This document shows positions 26,919 to 36,918 of a stretch of DNA of 64,000 nt, in pieces (the first letter of the stretch is position 1; every line of letters begins with the position of its first letter). Both the position numbers and the translations under genes were made by a program. The notes under the pieces were generated by a model. That model saw only the letters and a program-made list of their open reading frames with translations. It was not told the DNA's origin and did no database searches. Source of the stretch: Pseudolactococcus chungangensis CAU 28 = DSM 22330 (lineage in GTDB: Bacteria > Bacillota > Bacilli > Lactobacillales > Streptococcaceae); the NCBI RefSeq assembly GCF_002441885.1, contig NZ_JXJT01000008.1, forward strand, positions 33,584-97,583. Direction: 5' to 3'.

Positions 26919-29331
26919 TAGCACTTTCCTCAATAGCTGAAAATCTAGCGACTAAAGTACTTTCTTCTGTTACTGTGTAATCACATTCTAATTCTTTTGA
27001 AATTAGAGTGCCATCTTTATACCAGCCATCAAATTGACCATTTTCAAAAGGAATGGCATATAATTCGGCTTTGTCAAATTCTTGTGTAACACCACCACCT
27101 AAAATCTTACCAAATGCTAGACCTTCGATAATGACATTCGTTTTATAGTAAGTTTTCTTTTCCTCTACAACCACTGAGCGACTCCGATTTTGCAATATCG
27201 GTAATGGATCAGTGTAATTTTTATCTTGTGACCGTAACCAAGCCAGACAAATTTCAGGCTGATGTGCAGCACCGACTATTTTTAGATTTTCAAATAAAGT
27301 AAGTGTTAAGTTAGGATGTTTGAGAATAAAATCTCCAAAGAGTTCAAGGGCGCTACTATTCAATTCTCTAGTAATATCATCCAACCCTAAAGCCTGTCCC
27401 AATTTTTGTTGTAAAGGTCTTGTAATTAACTCGCCAACAGATGTGGTTTTCAAATCTACTATGATTTTGATTAACTCAATAACACTTACCACTGCCTTAT
27501 CATTTGAATCCGCTAAAAACGCTGCAATTAGTCCACGTACGCTCTCCTGATGATTTTGGACATAGTAATTTCGATTGAGTAATTCTTCCGCTGTGAAAGT
27601 ACCTATGACTTTTTCTAAATACTCCGTCAAAATATGATTCTGATTATTATCATTGACACTAAATTTAATACTTTTATTTGATAAATTAACATTTAGACTT
27701 AATTTTTTCCACTTAAAATTATCCACAATATAGTCATCTAGAGACTCTATCTTTTCAAGCTCTCTTAGCATTCTGTCGCGTAACAAGGAGTATTGGCTTT
27801 CTCCAACAAGCTCTCTAGTTGGCAATAAGATATCTTTACCATACCTAGTAAATTCAAAATTTTTCGTATCAGGTGCCACTTTCGTTACCACATCATTCAA
27901 ATTAACAATATTAATAATATTATCATTCTTTTTATTTCTAGGGTCAAAACTAGCTAGCGTCCCAGCTGGCGGTTCAAAGCAAAAAGCATACAAATCTGAT
28001 GGTGCAAGCTCAACTTGCGGTAATTTTCTACCAGAGTTCAATTCACCTGCAAGCAAATTAGCTGTTGCGCCACCGCGACTGTAGCCTGTCAGCCAAAGCT
28101 TGATTTTACCTTTAATGTGATGCGTTTTGATATAGTTGTCCAAAAATTTCAAAACATCTTGGCTAGCTTTATGAAACCCCTGATGTTGTCCAGATGTCCC
28201 AAGTGTCACATTGCTCGCCCACTCTGCCTCGTAGCCACCGCCACGGATAGCAAGTGCAATTAGCGTATAATCTTCCTCGTCAACTGTAAGCTTTTTCTCT
28301 GCTGCGATAGCTCCAATTGAATCTTTAGTGGGCCTGAATTTGAAACCATCATTTGCCTCAAAATGATTAAATCCTAATTTCCCAAGTAGTTTTTTAGCAT
28401 TATCACTCTTAAATAGATAATCATTTTGAGTCGGACTAGCCCAAGCCGCCAGTTCTAAATTTAATGACATGGTAGCTAGACTAGGATTATAAGGTAAAGC
28501 TTTATTTTGATAAGCATCACTTGCCGCCTTAAAATAATCATCTGAATAATGAAATTGCGTCTGTGCATCTCGATGACCATATCTCACACCATAATCAAAC
28601 TGTCCCGTCAAAAGTGTTTCATTTGTACGCTGCCGCTCAAACAAAAAATCAAGATGATCATTTTGGGAAATATCAAAGAAACCGTCATTCTGAATATTTT
28701 CAAAAAATCGTTGTGTCTGTGCTTGAGTACTTTTAGCAACTCTTGCCAAATAAATCAATGTTCGGATAGAAACTTTTGATTTTTTTAATTGCTGAGCATA
28801 TTCATCAGCTGCATTCGCATATTTATAACTATGACTGTCCTTGCTAGTGTAAGTCCCTTTTTTCAGCATATCACCTGCCGTTGGGGCATTATCAGCAATG
28901 ATAAAAATATTTGCCTTTTGATTTTGGCTCTGCTTAATCAGTTCCTCAGCAGTTTTCAAACCAGCCGTCAGATTACTTTCCCCACTAGATTCAAGAGTTG
29001 ATAGCTTTTCTAGAATCACTGTTGAATCAGTTGTTGGTGCAACAAGCACCTGACTGTCATTATCATAAGCAATAACCGCAATCCTTGCCTGCTCACTTTC
29101 TACCGCAAAACGGTTAATCAAGTCAATCGTCGTTTGCTTGTCCTTGTTTTGCATATTTCCTGATGTATCAATCAGAAAAATAGTTAAAGCCTCATCATCC
29201 AGTTTCATTTTTAAAAGCTGTTTATCAGTCGCTTGCACTAAAACATTTGTTCCGAAATCAAGCGCATGTGTGACCGACAAAGGGATAAGAAAGAAAATCC
29301 CTAAACAGAAAGTTATGATCATTTTTTTCAT
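26908..29331 (-). CDS. Secreted von Willebrand A domain - lipase fusion protein
   Basis: 807 residues. Signal peptide (about 1-24, cleavage near THA-LD). A VWA domain at about 45-230 has a MIDAS-like DTSGN (55-59), where the third position is Asn in place of the usual Ser. An alpha/beta-hydrolase of the lipase-3/DUF2974 type follows, with nucleophile elbow GYSRGG near 412-417 after a GGGYEAEW oxyanion-like segment. The C-terminus carries an InlB-like repeat (FDGWYKDGTLIS). There is no LPxTG or other wall anchor, so release or association with the partner encoded downstream is possible. The start is the ATG at 29331 behind GGAGG. A VWA domain joined to a lipase is not an architecture I know. 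Confidence 0.8.
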   Translation of the reverse strand: MKKMIITFCLGIFFLIPLSVTHALDFGTNVLVQATDKQLLKMKLDDEALTIFLIDTSGNMQNKDKQTTIDLINRFAVESEQARIAVIAYDNDSQVLVAPTTDSTVILEKLSTLESSGESNLTAGLKTAEELIKQSQNQKANIFIIADNAPTAGDMLKKGTYTSKDSHSYKYANAADEYAQQLKKSKVSIRTLIYLARVAKSTQAQTQRFFENIQNDGFFDISQNDHLDFLFERQRTNETLLTGQFDYGVRYGHRDAQTQFHYSDDYFKAASDAYQNKALPYNPSLATMSLNLELAAWASPTQNDYLFKSDNAKKLLGKLGFNHFEANDGFKFRPTKDSIGAIAAEKKLTVDEEDYTLIALAIRGGGYEAEWASNVTLGTSGQHQGFHKASQDVLKFLDNYIKTHHIKGKIKLWLTGYSRGGATANLLAGELNSGRKLPQVELAPSDLYAFCFEPPAGTLASFDPRNKKNDNIINIVNLNDVVTKVAPDTKNFEFTRYGKDILLPTRELVGESQYSLLRDRMLRELEKIESLDDYIVDNFKWKKLSLNVNLSNKSIKFSVNDNNQNHILTEYLEKVIGTFTAEELLNRNYYVQNHQESVRGLIAAFLADSNDKAVVSVIELIKIIVDLKTTSVGELITRPLQQKLGQALGLDDITRELNSSALELFGDFILKHPNLTLTLFENLKIVGAAHQPEICLAWLRSQDKNYTDPLPILQNRSRSVVVEEKKTYYKTNVIIEGLAFGKILGGGVTQEFDKAELYAIPFENGQFDGWYKDGTLISKELECDYTVTEESTLVARFSAIEESANEK

Positions 29332-29387
29332 ATACAATATCCTCCGATATTATATACGCTAAAAATGTTCAGATGTCACAAAGTAAA

Positions 29388-29426
29388 TCAAAAAACTCTC
29401 ACAAATCAAACATTCGTGAAAGTTTT
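29388..29426 (-). terminator. uvrA terminator
   Basis: Minus-strand AACTTTCAC / GTGAGAGTT stem (one wobble), 13-nt loop, followed by TTTT. Confidence 0.7.
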
Positions 29427-29430
29427 CAGC

Positions 29431-32256
29431 TTATTCCAATTTCTCTTTCAAATAACGCCCCGTATAAGACTCTGGTACCTGAGCCACTTCTTCTGGTGTC
29501 CCAACAGCCAGCACCGTACCACCACCGATACCACCTTCAGGTCCTAAATCAATAATATGATCAGCTGTCTTAATCACATCCAGATTATGTTCAATGACAA
29601 CGATTGTATTGCCCTGTTCAACCAAACGGTTGAGGACTCCAAGCAAGGTTGCAATATCTTCTGTGTGGAGACCTGTCGTCGGCTCATCTAAAATATAGAA
29701 TGATTTACCAGTTGAGCGTTTTTGAAGCTCACTTGCCAGTTTCATCCGTTGGGCTTCGCCACCAGAAAGTGTTGTTGCAGGCTGTCCTAATGTCACATAG
29801 CCCAAACCAACATCGACAATCGTTTGTAGTTTCCGCTCAATTTTTGGAATGTGCTTGAAGAAGTCAACTGCATCGGACACGCGCATTTCAAGCACCTCTG
29901 AGATATTTTTCTCCTTATAATGGACTTCCAATGTCTCAGAATTATAACGTCTACCATGGCAAATTTCACATGGCACATAAACATCTGGCAAAAAGTGCAT
30001 CTCAATCTTGATAATACCGTCACCAGAGCAGGCTTCACAACGACCACCCTTGACATTAAAGGAGAAACGACCTTTTTTATAACCACGAATCTTGGCTTCA
30101 TTGGTATTGGCGAATAAATCTCGAATATCATCAAAAACTGAGGTATACGTCGCAGGATTGGAACGCGGTGTCCGACCGATTGGACTTTGGTCAATATCAA
30201 TCAAACGCTCAATTTTTTCATAACCTGAAATTGATTTATATTTACCAGGCTTATCACTGTTATGATTAAGTTTTTGCGCCAAAGCTTTTTTAAGAATGGT
30301 GTTTACTAGAGTTGATTTACCAGAACCAGAAACGCCAGTTACTGCTGTCATCAGACCTAAAGGAAAGGCAACATCTAAATTTTGTAGGTTATTCTCAGTT
30401 GCACCTTTAATGGCAACAGTTTTCTCTGGATCTACTGGTCGACGAACGTCTGGTACTAGAATTTTTCGCTTGCCAGACAAATATTGACCTGTGATAGATT
30501 TTTTATTTTTGGCGACTTGCTTAGGTGTGCCAGCAGCGATAATTTCACCACCCAAATCACCAGCACCAGGACCGATGTCAATCAAGTAATCTGCTGCCAT
30601 CATGGTATCTTCATCATGTTCAACGACGATGAGCGTATTTCCTAAATCGCGCATTTTTTTCAAAGACTCAATCAAACGATCGTTATCACGCTGATGCAAG
30701 CCAATCGACGGCTCATCTAGAATATAAAGGACACCAGATAAGTTTGAACCAATCTGCGTTGCCAAACGAATCCGCTGACTTTCACCACCTGATAAAGTCC
30801 CAGAATTACGAGACAAGGTCAAATAGTCCAAACCAACATTTTTCAAAAAGCTCAAGCGATCTCCGACTTCTTTGATAATCGGACGGGCAATCATGGCTTC
30901 ATTTTCTGACAAGACCAGTGACTGAATCAAGTCCAAGTGCTCACCAATCGGTAGGCTTGACAAGTCTGCAATGTCATAACCTGTTTCGCCATTCAACTTG
31001 ACAGACAAGGCCTGTTCATTCAAACGCTTCCCGTGACAAGTTTGACACGGTAAAGCATTCATATAAGCCCGCATTTGGGTTTTCGTACTGTCAGAGCCAG
31101 TCTCATATCGTCTGAAAATATTAGGTACAATCCCGACAAAAGCCATGTCCAAATCACGCAGACCAAAATCTCCCTCGTGATAAAAATGGAAGACTTTGTC
31201 CCCTGACCCATAAAAAATCAAGGTTTTTTCATCTTCTGTTAGTTGCTCAAAAGGGGTGTCTAAATCAACGTTGAAAGCCGTCATTGCCTGCTCCAAAACG
31301 GCAGGATAGTAGGTCGATGAGCCTGAATACCACGGCACGACCGCGCCCTCGCGAATCGTTTTCGTCGCATCTGGCACGACCAAATCAAGGTCAACTTCCA
31401 AGCGCATGCCGAGACCATCACAGTCAGAACAAGCACCTTGTGGCGCATTGAACGAAAACAAACGTGGCTCAAGCTCAGGGACAGAAAAGCCACAAATCGG
31501 ACAGGCATAGTATTCACTGAACAGCAACTCATTGCCATCCATAGTATCAATTTTGACATAGCCATCACCTTGACGCAAGGCCGCCTCAACCGAGTCAAAC
31601 AACCGCCCACGAATCCCGTCTTTGAGGACAATTCGGTCAATCACGATGTCAATATCATGTTTCTTATTCTTCTCTAGCTCAGGCACTTCGGATACATCAT
31701 AGACCTCGCTATCCACCCGCACCCGAACATAGCCGTCCTTTTGGATTTTCTCGAAAATCTTCTTATGTTGACCTTTTTTAGCGCGGACAATGGGCGCTAA
31801 AATCTGGAGCCGTTGCTTTTCAGGCAGAGCCAAAACACTATCGACAATTTCCTCGACAGATTGTGCTGTAATTTTACCATGACCGTTGATACAGTAGGGT
31901 GTGCCAATCCGTGCGTAAAGCAGACGCAGATAGTCATGAATTTCAGTTACCGTGCCAACCGTTGAGCGTGGATTCTTAGAAGTCGTCTTCTGGTCAATTG
32001 AAATCGCAGGCGATAAGCCGTCGATACTATCAACATCTGGCTTATCCATGTTCCCAAGGAACTGACGGGCATAAGCCGAGAGACTCTCAACGTAGCGTCG
32101 CTGTCCTTCGGCATAGAGTGTATCGAAAGCTAGTGATGATTTTCCCGAGCCTGAAAGTCCTGTCATCACGACTAATTTATCTCGCGGAATCGTGACGTCT
32201 ATATTTTTTAAATTGTGGGCGCGAGCCCCATGAATGACAATATTTTCTTGTGCCAA
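29431..32256 (-). CDS. uvrA: UvrABC excision nuclease subunit A
   Basis: DNA damage-recognition ATPase of nucleotide excision repair. Two ABC ATPase modules: Walker [10 protein letters not shown] near 38 and GVSGSGKST near 645, signature LSGGESQR and LSGGEAQR, and three CxxC zinc modules. About 941 residues. The start is uncertain: an ATG at 32271 has no ribosome site, while the TTG at 32256 has AAAGGGGC before it and gives a protein starting [17 protein letters not shown] that matches the family. The 506-bp upstream gap contains imperfect repeats. Confidence 0.95.
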   Translation of the reverse strand: MAQENIVIHGARAHNLKNIDVTIPRDKLVVMTGLSGSGKSSLAFDTLYAEGQRRYVESLSAYARQFLGNMDKPDVDSIDGLSPAISIDQKTTSKNPRSTVGTVTEIHDYLRLLYARIGTPYCINGHGKITAQSVEEIVDSVLALPEKQRLQILAPIVRAKKGQHKKIFEKIQKDGYVRVRVDSEVYDVSEVPELEKNKKHDIDIVIDRIVLKDGIRGRLFDSVEAALRQGDGYVKIDTMDGNELLFSEYYACPICGFSVPELEPRLFSFNAPQGACSDCDGLGMRLEVDLDLVVPDATKTIREGAVVPWYSGSSTYYPAVLEQAMTAFNVDLDTPFEQLTEDEKTLIFYGSGDKVFHFYHEGDFGLRDLDMAFVGIVPNIFRRYETGSDSTKTQMRAYMNALPCQTCHGKRLNEQALSVKLNGETGYDIADLSSLPIGEHLDLIQSLVLSENEAMIARPIIKEVGDRLSFLKNVGLDYLTLSRNSGTLSGGESQRIRLATQIGSNLSGVLYILDEPSIGLHQRDNDRLIESLKKMRDLGNTLIVVEHDEDTMMAADYLIDIGPGAGDLGGEIIAAGTPKQVAKNKKSITGQYLSGKRKILVPDVRRPVDPEKTVAIKGATENNLQNLDVAFPLGLMTAVTGVSGSGKSTLVNTILKKALAQKLNHNSDKPGKYKSISGYEKIERLIDIDQSPIGRTPRSNPATYTSVFDDIRDLFANTNEAKIRGYKKGRFSFNVKGGRCEACSGDGIIKIEMHFLPDVYVPCEICHGRRYNSETLEVHYKEKNISEVLEMRVSDAVDFFKHIPKIERKLQTIVDVGLGYVTLGQPATTLSGGEAQRMKLASELQKRSTGKSFYILDEPTTGLHTEDIATLLGVLNRLVEQGNTIVVIEHNLDVIKTADHIIDLGPEGGIGGGTVLAVGTPEEVAQVPESYTGRYLKEKLE

Positions 32257-32284
32257 GTTAGCCCCTTTCATGCATCATATTTGA

Positions 32285-32700
32285 TATCACTTTTATACTT
32301 GTCTAACTATATAAAGCATACGCAACTTTTGAGCTATTTTTGTCAGTTAGTCAACGGCTAAGCGGTAATCTAGCGACTAAGATTTTTTCAAAAATCAAGT
32401 CTACTGTATATAGCGTGGTACGTAATGCGCTGAAGCGCAAAGTGCCAATGCCAAAACCACCAAGCCACGTTGTAAGTCACTTTTCCGTAAGCCGCTAAAA
32501 TGTCAACTCCAAAGCTAGAGGCAAAAAGACAACGGCATATAAGTATACATCAAGACCTTTGTCCTACGCCTAAGTGGTAAAACTACCAAGGCACGTCAGA
32601 CATAGCTACTTATCTAAGCGCTAAAGCGCCAAGATAGTTGAAAGCAATGGAGGCAATGAAGTTACCATCAGAAAGTGTATGTTTTAGATAGTTAAACGAG
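32285..32700. repeat. Imperfect repeats upstream of uvrA
   Basis: A 506-bp gap without a gene. By eye, TGCCAAAACCACCAAGCCACGT (32449-32470) recurs as a diverged copy near 32576-32597 (about 18 of 22), and GCGCTGAAGCGC (32430-32441) has a partner AAGCGCTAAAGCGC near 32617-32630. Units are about 150 bp apart and decayed. A long imperfect transcript structure is likely, but no known RNA is recognised. Confidence 0.45.
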
Positions 32701-32777
32701 TATAACTGGCAAGCAATATACAACTACCTCTAGTATAACATTTTAACAATTGAATAGGCAACATTTGAATTTTCTGT

Positions 32778-34199
32778 CTAACAAATTCCCACCTGCTTTA
32801 ACTCTTGCAGTTTCTCAACCAATCGTTTGATGTCATCTCGATCTAATCGTGCAATATTGAGTCGAATTGCAGGTGTTTTGTCACCAAAAATAAAACTAGG
32901 TAGACACAAAATACCAGCCGCTAAAAAGGCATCTATCTGTTTTTTTGTCAGCGTATCCGTTGACAATTTGAGCCAGACATAAAAGCCACCTGCTGGGCGA
33001 TGACAAATAAAATTCTGACCGATTAGGTCGAAAAAATAGGACATTCTAGCACTGATTTTAGCACGTAAAGTAGCAATTTTATCTTGAAAAGTCACATCTG
33101 ATAAGGCATAATTAGCCAAGACCTGTGGAAAAATACTGAGCGTCAAATCTAAATCTTGCCGAGCCGTTGACAGTTTTTGCAGGACGGCTGGCGGGGCACT
33201 AATCCAACCAATTTTTGTCGTTGAGCCGATGATTTTAGACAAAGAGCCGATATAAATCATATTTTGCGGATCTAATTGTTTTAAAGGTGGTAGCGTCATG
33301 TGCTTATCAAATGGTAACAGACCAAAAGCATCGTCCTCAATAATCGGAATCTTGTAAGTCTGGCATAATTTGATTAAAGCCTGTCGGCGTGCTAAAGACA
33401 TGGTCGTGCCAGTGGGATTTTGAAAGGTTGGGTTGAGCATGACTAACTTGACACGATGCTTTAATATCTCATTTTCGAGACAATCCAAACGCATCCCTTG
33501 TTCATCCATTGGCACACCAAATAGGCGAATACCCGCAGTCTGAAACAAATTTAAGGCATATAAAAATGAGGGTTGACAAATCGCAACTGCATCGCCACTA
33601 TTAAGCAAGGCTTGAACAATCAAGAAAATCGCCTGATGCCCTCCTGAGGTGATCATCAGCTGCTCAACTGGTAGCGTAAACCGATAATCTTGTGCAACAA
33701 GATTTGATATCGCTTGACGGAGTGGAAAATACCCTAATGCGTCTTGATTTTTATCAGCTTCAATAAAATCTCGCCAGTTTGACTGAGGCAAATCAAATGC
33801 AGGCACTAAATCAAGAGGTAACTCACCTGTATAGGCATCAATCACGCCTTTTTTCTGACTTTTTTCTTTGATTTGTGTCATCAACAATTGGTGTTCATCA
33901 GGTTGCTGCCCCTGAATCAACTGGTGCCAACCTACTACTGGTTCTTGACTTAGCCCCCATTTGTCATCATTAATCATTGTCCCACTGCCTTGTTGACGCT
34001 TGATAATGCCTTTAGACTCTAGCTCAGTCATAACGCGTACAATTGTTGAGCGATTAACACCAATTAAAGCTGCCAGTTTTCGCTCAGATGGTAATTTTTG
34101 ACCTGGTAATAGCTGACCACTTTGAATATTTTGGGTGATGTGCTTTATGATTGACTGATAGATAGGCGTCTTTTGTGTTCTCTCAATGTCCCAATTCAT
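32778..34199 (-). CDS. pdxR: PdxR-type MocR regulator (GntR helix-turn-helix fused to aminotransferase)
   Basis: 473 residues: GntR winged helix at 1-75 (LPSERKLAALIGVNRSTIVRVM) and a fold-type I aminotransferase domain with the PLP lysine in GSLSK near residue 325. MocR proteins bind PLP to sense vitamin B6. It is divergent from pdxK and the ECF genes, matching the PdxR-controlled salvage loci of streptococci. The start is the ATG at 34199 with AGAAAGG; the open frame extends 44 codons further across the promoter region, which is not coding. Confidence 0.9.
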   Translation of the reverse strand: MNWDIERTQKTPIYQSIIKHITQNIQSGQLLPGQKLPSERKLAALIGVNRSTIVRVMTELESKGIIKRQQGSGTMINDDKWGLSQEPVVGWHQLIQGQQPDEHQLLMTQIKEKSQKKGVIDAYTGELPLDLVPAFDLPQSNWRDFIEADKNQDALGYFPLRQAISNLVAQDYRFTLPVEQLMITSGGHQAIFLIVQALLNSGDAVAICQPSFLYALNLFQTAGIRLFGVPMDEQGMRLDCLENEILKHRVKLVMLNPTFQNPTGTTMSLARRQALIKLCQTYKIPIIEDDAFGLLPFDKHMTLPPLKQLDPQNMIYIGSLSKIIGSTTKIGWISAPPAVLQKLSTARQDLDLTLSIFPQVLANYALSDVTFQDKIATLRAKISARMSYFFDLIGQNFICHRPAGGFYVWLKLSTDTLTKKQIDAFLAAGILCLPSFIFGDKTPAIRLNIARLDRDDIKRLVEKLQELKQVGIC

Positions 34200-34219
34200 C
34201 TTGCAAACCTTTCTGGTAA

Positions 34220-34280
34220 ATTGGATGGTTAAAAAACAATCCAATTGGTTGTTCCATTTAGGATACCAAATGATAGAATA
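34220..34280. promoter_or_regulatory. pdxR-pdxK divergent promoter and putative PdxR operator
   Basis: Repeated ATTGGATGGTT, CAATCC, CCAATTGG and TTGGTTGTTCC lie between the genes at about 34219-34255. A plus-strand -10 (TAGAAT, 34274-34279) has a poor -35 (TTCCAT, 34252-34257), fitting an activated promoter. Binding by PdxR is inferred from position. Confidence 0.5.
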
Positions 34281-34321
34281 GATTGCAAGAGAAAAAATAA
34301 AATAAGAAATGAAGATAAAAG

Positions 34322-35152
34322 ATGAAAACAAAGAAAAAGACGCTAACTATTGCCGGAAGCGATGCGACAGGTGGCGCTGGCTTACAGGCTGACTTAAAGA
34401 CTTTTCAAGAATATGGTACTTTCGGTATGAGTGCCATAACGTCAATAGTGACGATGGATGTTAATGATAATTGGTCGCATACTATTGAAACGATTGAACC
34501 AGAGATTGTTGGGCGCCAATTAGACACTATTTTTGCGGGTGGCAAGCCAGATGCACTAAAAACAGGCATGTTGGGCGATATTCGGACGATTACTGTCGTA
34601 CGCGATGCGATTGAACGTTATCAACCGAAAAATATTGTCATTGACCCAGTATTGGCTTGTAAAGGGACAGCCGGTATTCTGCTTTCCGAAAACGCAGATA
34701 GCATCCGAGAACTGCTCCTTCCTGTAGCTGATGTCACCACGCCAAACTTAATTGAAGCTGGTATTTTATCTGGACTTGGTGAACTTAAAACAGTTGCCGA
34801 TATTGAAAAAGCAGCTACCATTCTTCACGGTTATGGCGCTAAAACTGTGATTATCAAAGGTGGTCGTCGTTTTGATAATCAGCACGATGAGGCATTAGAT
34901 GTTTACTATGACGGCCAGGACTTTCATCACCTCAAAAGTCCACTCGTTCATTCTGATAATAATCACGGTGCAGGCTGTACGTTTGCTGCTGCCATTACCG
35001 CAGGACTTGCCGATGGACAATCATCTCTCGATGCTGTAACAACAGCCAAAGCATTCGTCCATGCAGCAATTACAAATGGGCAACCTTTTAATCAATATCT
35101 CGGACATATTTGGCACGGTGCTTACCGAGATAATGGTCATTTCAAATCCTAG
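34322..35152 (+). CDS. pdxK: Pyridoxal kinase (PdxK, ThiD-like family)
   Basis: Phosphorylates pyridoxal, pyridoxine or pyridoxamine. 276 residues of the ribokinase fold: GSDATGGAGLQADLKTF at the N-terminus, DPVLACKG near 117, TPNLIEA, and the anion-hole motif GAGCTFAAA near 217. Cys in DPVLACKG and the NHGAGCTF motif match Staphylococcus PdxK rather than ThiD, and the WSHTIE segment agrees. The context (PdxR, two vitamin transporters) supports vitamin B6. HMP kinase activity is possible. The ribosome site is weak. Confidence 0.88.
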   Translation: MKTKKKTLTIAGSDATGGAGLQADLKTFQEYGTFGMSAITSIVTMDVNDNWSHTIETIEPEIVGRQLDTIFAGGKPDALKTGMLGDIRTITVVRDAIERYQPKNIVIDPVLACKGTAGILLSENADSIRELLLPVADVTTPNLIEAGILSGLGELKTVADIEKAATILHGYGAKTVIIKGGRRFDNQHDEALDVYYDGQDFHHLKSPLVHSDNNHGAGCTFAAAITAGLADGQSSLDAVTTAKAFVHAAITNGQPFNQYLGHIWHGAYRDNGHFKS

Positions 35153-35250
35153 TTGATACATCATTTTTTAGCTATTTGCAAAAACGACCTGACCTTTCAA
35201 AACGATAATAAACTGTCAAACATATAAGACCAATGAACTGGAGATTACTT

Positions 35251-35721
35251 ATGAATACTAACAATAAAAAACTTATCTTTTTAGCCATCTTAATCGCTTT
35301 AAATGTTGCCATCTCCAAAATACTATTGATTCCAACACCGGGAGGATTTATCACGGTAATGGATGGTTTAGTTTTTACTGCAGCATCTCTTTTCGGAAAA
35401 AAAGAGGGGGCTATCGTTGGAGGACTGAGCGGGTTTTTACTCGATATCGTGAGTGGCTATCCACAATGGATGTTATTTTCGCTAGTCATTCACGGTACAC
35501 AAGGTTACCTATCCGCTAGTACTAAATCTCGCACCTTGAACTACCTACTCGCTACCAGTCTCATGGTCATCGGATATGGTCTTGCAAACATGTTTTTTTA
35601 TGGACCTGGTGGTTTCCTGCCTAGCCTACTCCCTAACCTTTTACAAAACATCTCAGGGATTATTATTGCAACAGCACTTGTACCCATCTTATCGCGAGTC
35701 CTAAAAGTCAATAAACAATAA
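35251..35721 (+). CDS. ECF transporter S component, probably for a vitamin B6 form
   Basis: 156-residue membrane protein with about five helices (LIFLAILIALNVAISKI; FVFTAASLF; a Gly-rich GGLSGFLLDI). Substrate-binding subunit of an energy-coupling-factor importer; the shared EcfAAT module is encoded elsewhere. The start is the ATG at 35251 behind TGGAGA; an ATG at 35233 lacks a ribosome site. Vitamin B6 as substrate is inferred from pdxR and pdxK. Confidence 0.8.
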   Translation: MNTNNKKLIFLAILIALNVAISKILLIPTPGGFITVMDGLVFTAASLFGKKEGAIVGGLSGFLLDIVSGYPQWMLFSLVIHGTQGYLSASTKSRTLNYLLATSLMVIGYGLANMFFYGPGGFLPSLLPNLLQNISGIIIATALVPILSRVLKVNKQ

Positions 35722-35740
35722 GTATAAAAGGAGACTTCTC

Positions 35741-36331
35741 ATGACAACACGAAAAAATGCCCAAACTACAGTTTTTCTTCCCATCACCCAAAATAAAACA
35801 AAAAAAGTCATCTTAGCTGCGCTTTTCGCAGCACTCGCATATGTCTCAATTCAGTCACTTCACGTTGCGATTTTTGCCCCGATTGGGGCCCCATTTTTCC
35901 ATGTTGGTAATGCCGTTGTAGCACTCGCAGCACTTTACTTAGGCTTTGGCTATGGTACTTTTTCAGGTGCTATTGGTCTTGCTATTTTTGACACTGTTAA
36001 TGGTTATGCTATTGAAATGCCTATCGTATTTCTAGGTAACGTCTTAGTCGCTTTAACAATTCAGATTGTATATAAGGCTTTACACCGATTTTCCCCCGAT
36101 AAACTCTGGTTAGTCACAGTCGCTGTATCATCTGGTGTCTTGGTCAAACTGTTAACCGATTTTTTAAACGGCCTTATTCGTGCCTTAGTTGCGGGGGCTA
36201 GTTTAGAACCAGCCGCTGCTGCTGCTTTTACTTCTCTTCTTGCCACTGCCATTAACGGGATTGGCACAATTATTTTAGTAACACTTTTATATTTGCCACT
36301 AAAAACCATTCTTACTCGATTCGTTAAATAA
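35741..36331 (+). CDS. ECF transporter S component, PdxU-like
   Basis: 196 residues, five to six helices, with an N-terminal cytoplasmic stretch of 26 residues and GAPFFHVGNAVVALAALYLGFGYG typical of S components. AAAGGAGA precedes the ATG, 19 bp behind the other S-component gene. Two different S components next to pdxK may take up different vitamers, or one may serve the thiamine precursor HMP. The 3' end abuts a bidirectional terminator. Confidence 0.8.
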   Translation: MTTRKNAQTTVFLPITQNKTKKVILAALFAALAYVSIQSLHVAIFAPIGAPFFHVGNAVVALAALYLGFGYGTFSGAIGLAIFDTVNGYAIEMPIVFLGNVLVALTIQIVYKALHRFSPDKLWLVTVAVSSGVLVKLLTDFLNGLIRALVAGASLEPAAAAAFTSLLATAINGIGTIILVTLLYLPLKTILTRFVK

Positions 36332-36374
36332 AAAAGTGAGCAATCATCAAAATGGATGACTGCTCACTTTTTTT
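36331..36374. terminator. Bidirectional terminator between the pdx genes and ridA
   Basis: AAAAAGTGAGCA-A-TCATC pairs with GATGA-C-TGCTCACTTTTT. T-runs on both strands serve the two convergent genes. Confidence 0.85.
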
Positions 36375-36386
36375 ATCTCTAACACA

Positions 36387-36773
36387 TTAGTTTCCCAAGT
36401 AAGCTATGACCTCAACCTCAACCAAAACATCTTTAGGTAATCTGGCAACTTCCACAGCTGAACGTGCTGGAAATTCTGCACCGAACGCTCTCGCATATTC
36501 AGTATTAAATGGTACAAAATTTGTCATATCACTCAAAAAACAAGTTGTTTTAACCACATGATTAAAGTCTGTGCCTGCTTCAGCAAGAATGCCCCCAACA
36601 TTTTTCATGACTTGTTGTGTTTGTTCGGCGATTGTCTCACCTACGATGTCACCTGTTTGAGGATCCAGTGGAATTTGACCTGATGCAAAAAGAAAATCAC
36701 CGACAATTTTGCCCTGAACATAAGGACCAATAGCTCCTGGTGCTTGGTCTGTTGCGATAGTTTTGATTGACAT
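36387..36773 (-). CDS. ridA: RidA family reactive enamine/imine deaminase
   Basis: Hydrolyses reactive 2-aminoacrylate made by PLP enzymes, protecting other PLP enzymes. 128 residues: GPYVQGKIVGDFLFASGQIPLDPQTG, the conserved Arg in FPARSAVEV, and the C-terminal VEVEVIAYLG. The start is the ATG at 36773 with AGAGGAG before it. It lies beside vitamin B6 genes, a fitting but possibly accidental neighbour. Confidence 0.92.
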   Translation of the reverse strand: MSIKTIATDQAPGAIGPYVQGKIVGDFLFASGQIPLDPQTGDIVGETIAEQTQQVMKNVGGILAEAGTDFNHVVKTTCFLSDMTNFVPFNTEYARAFGAEFPARSAVEVARLPKDVLVEVEVIAYLGN

Positions 36774-36861
36774 AATAGTTCTCCTCTGATAACTCATCAT
36801 TTAATATAGTGCTTATTTCTAGTATAACAAATTATCAGAAAATTGTGTCAAAAATAATGAT

Positions 36862-36895
36862 AAAAAAGTAGCTACTTGCTAATAGCTACTTTTTT
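36862..36895 (-). terminator. Terminator of the deacetylase gene
   Basis: AAAAAAGTAGCTA / TAGCTACTTTTTT, a perfect 13-bp stem with an 8-nt loop. Confidence 0.85.
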
Positions 36896-36918
36896 AGTTA
36901 AACGAATATATTAAGTGA

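Noticed and set aside
29331..29354. TATAAT at 29349-29354 as the promoter of the VWA-lipase gene
   Set aside because: It would place the transcription start within the ribosome site, and no -35 fits at 16-18 bp.
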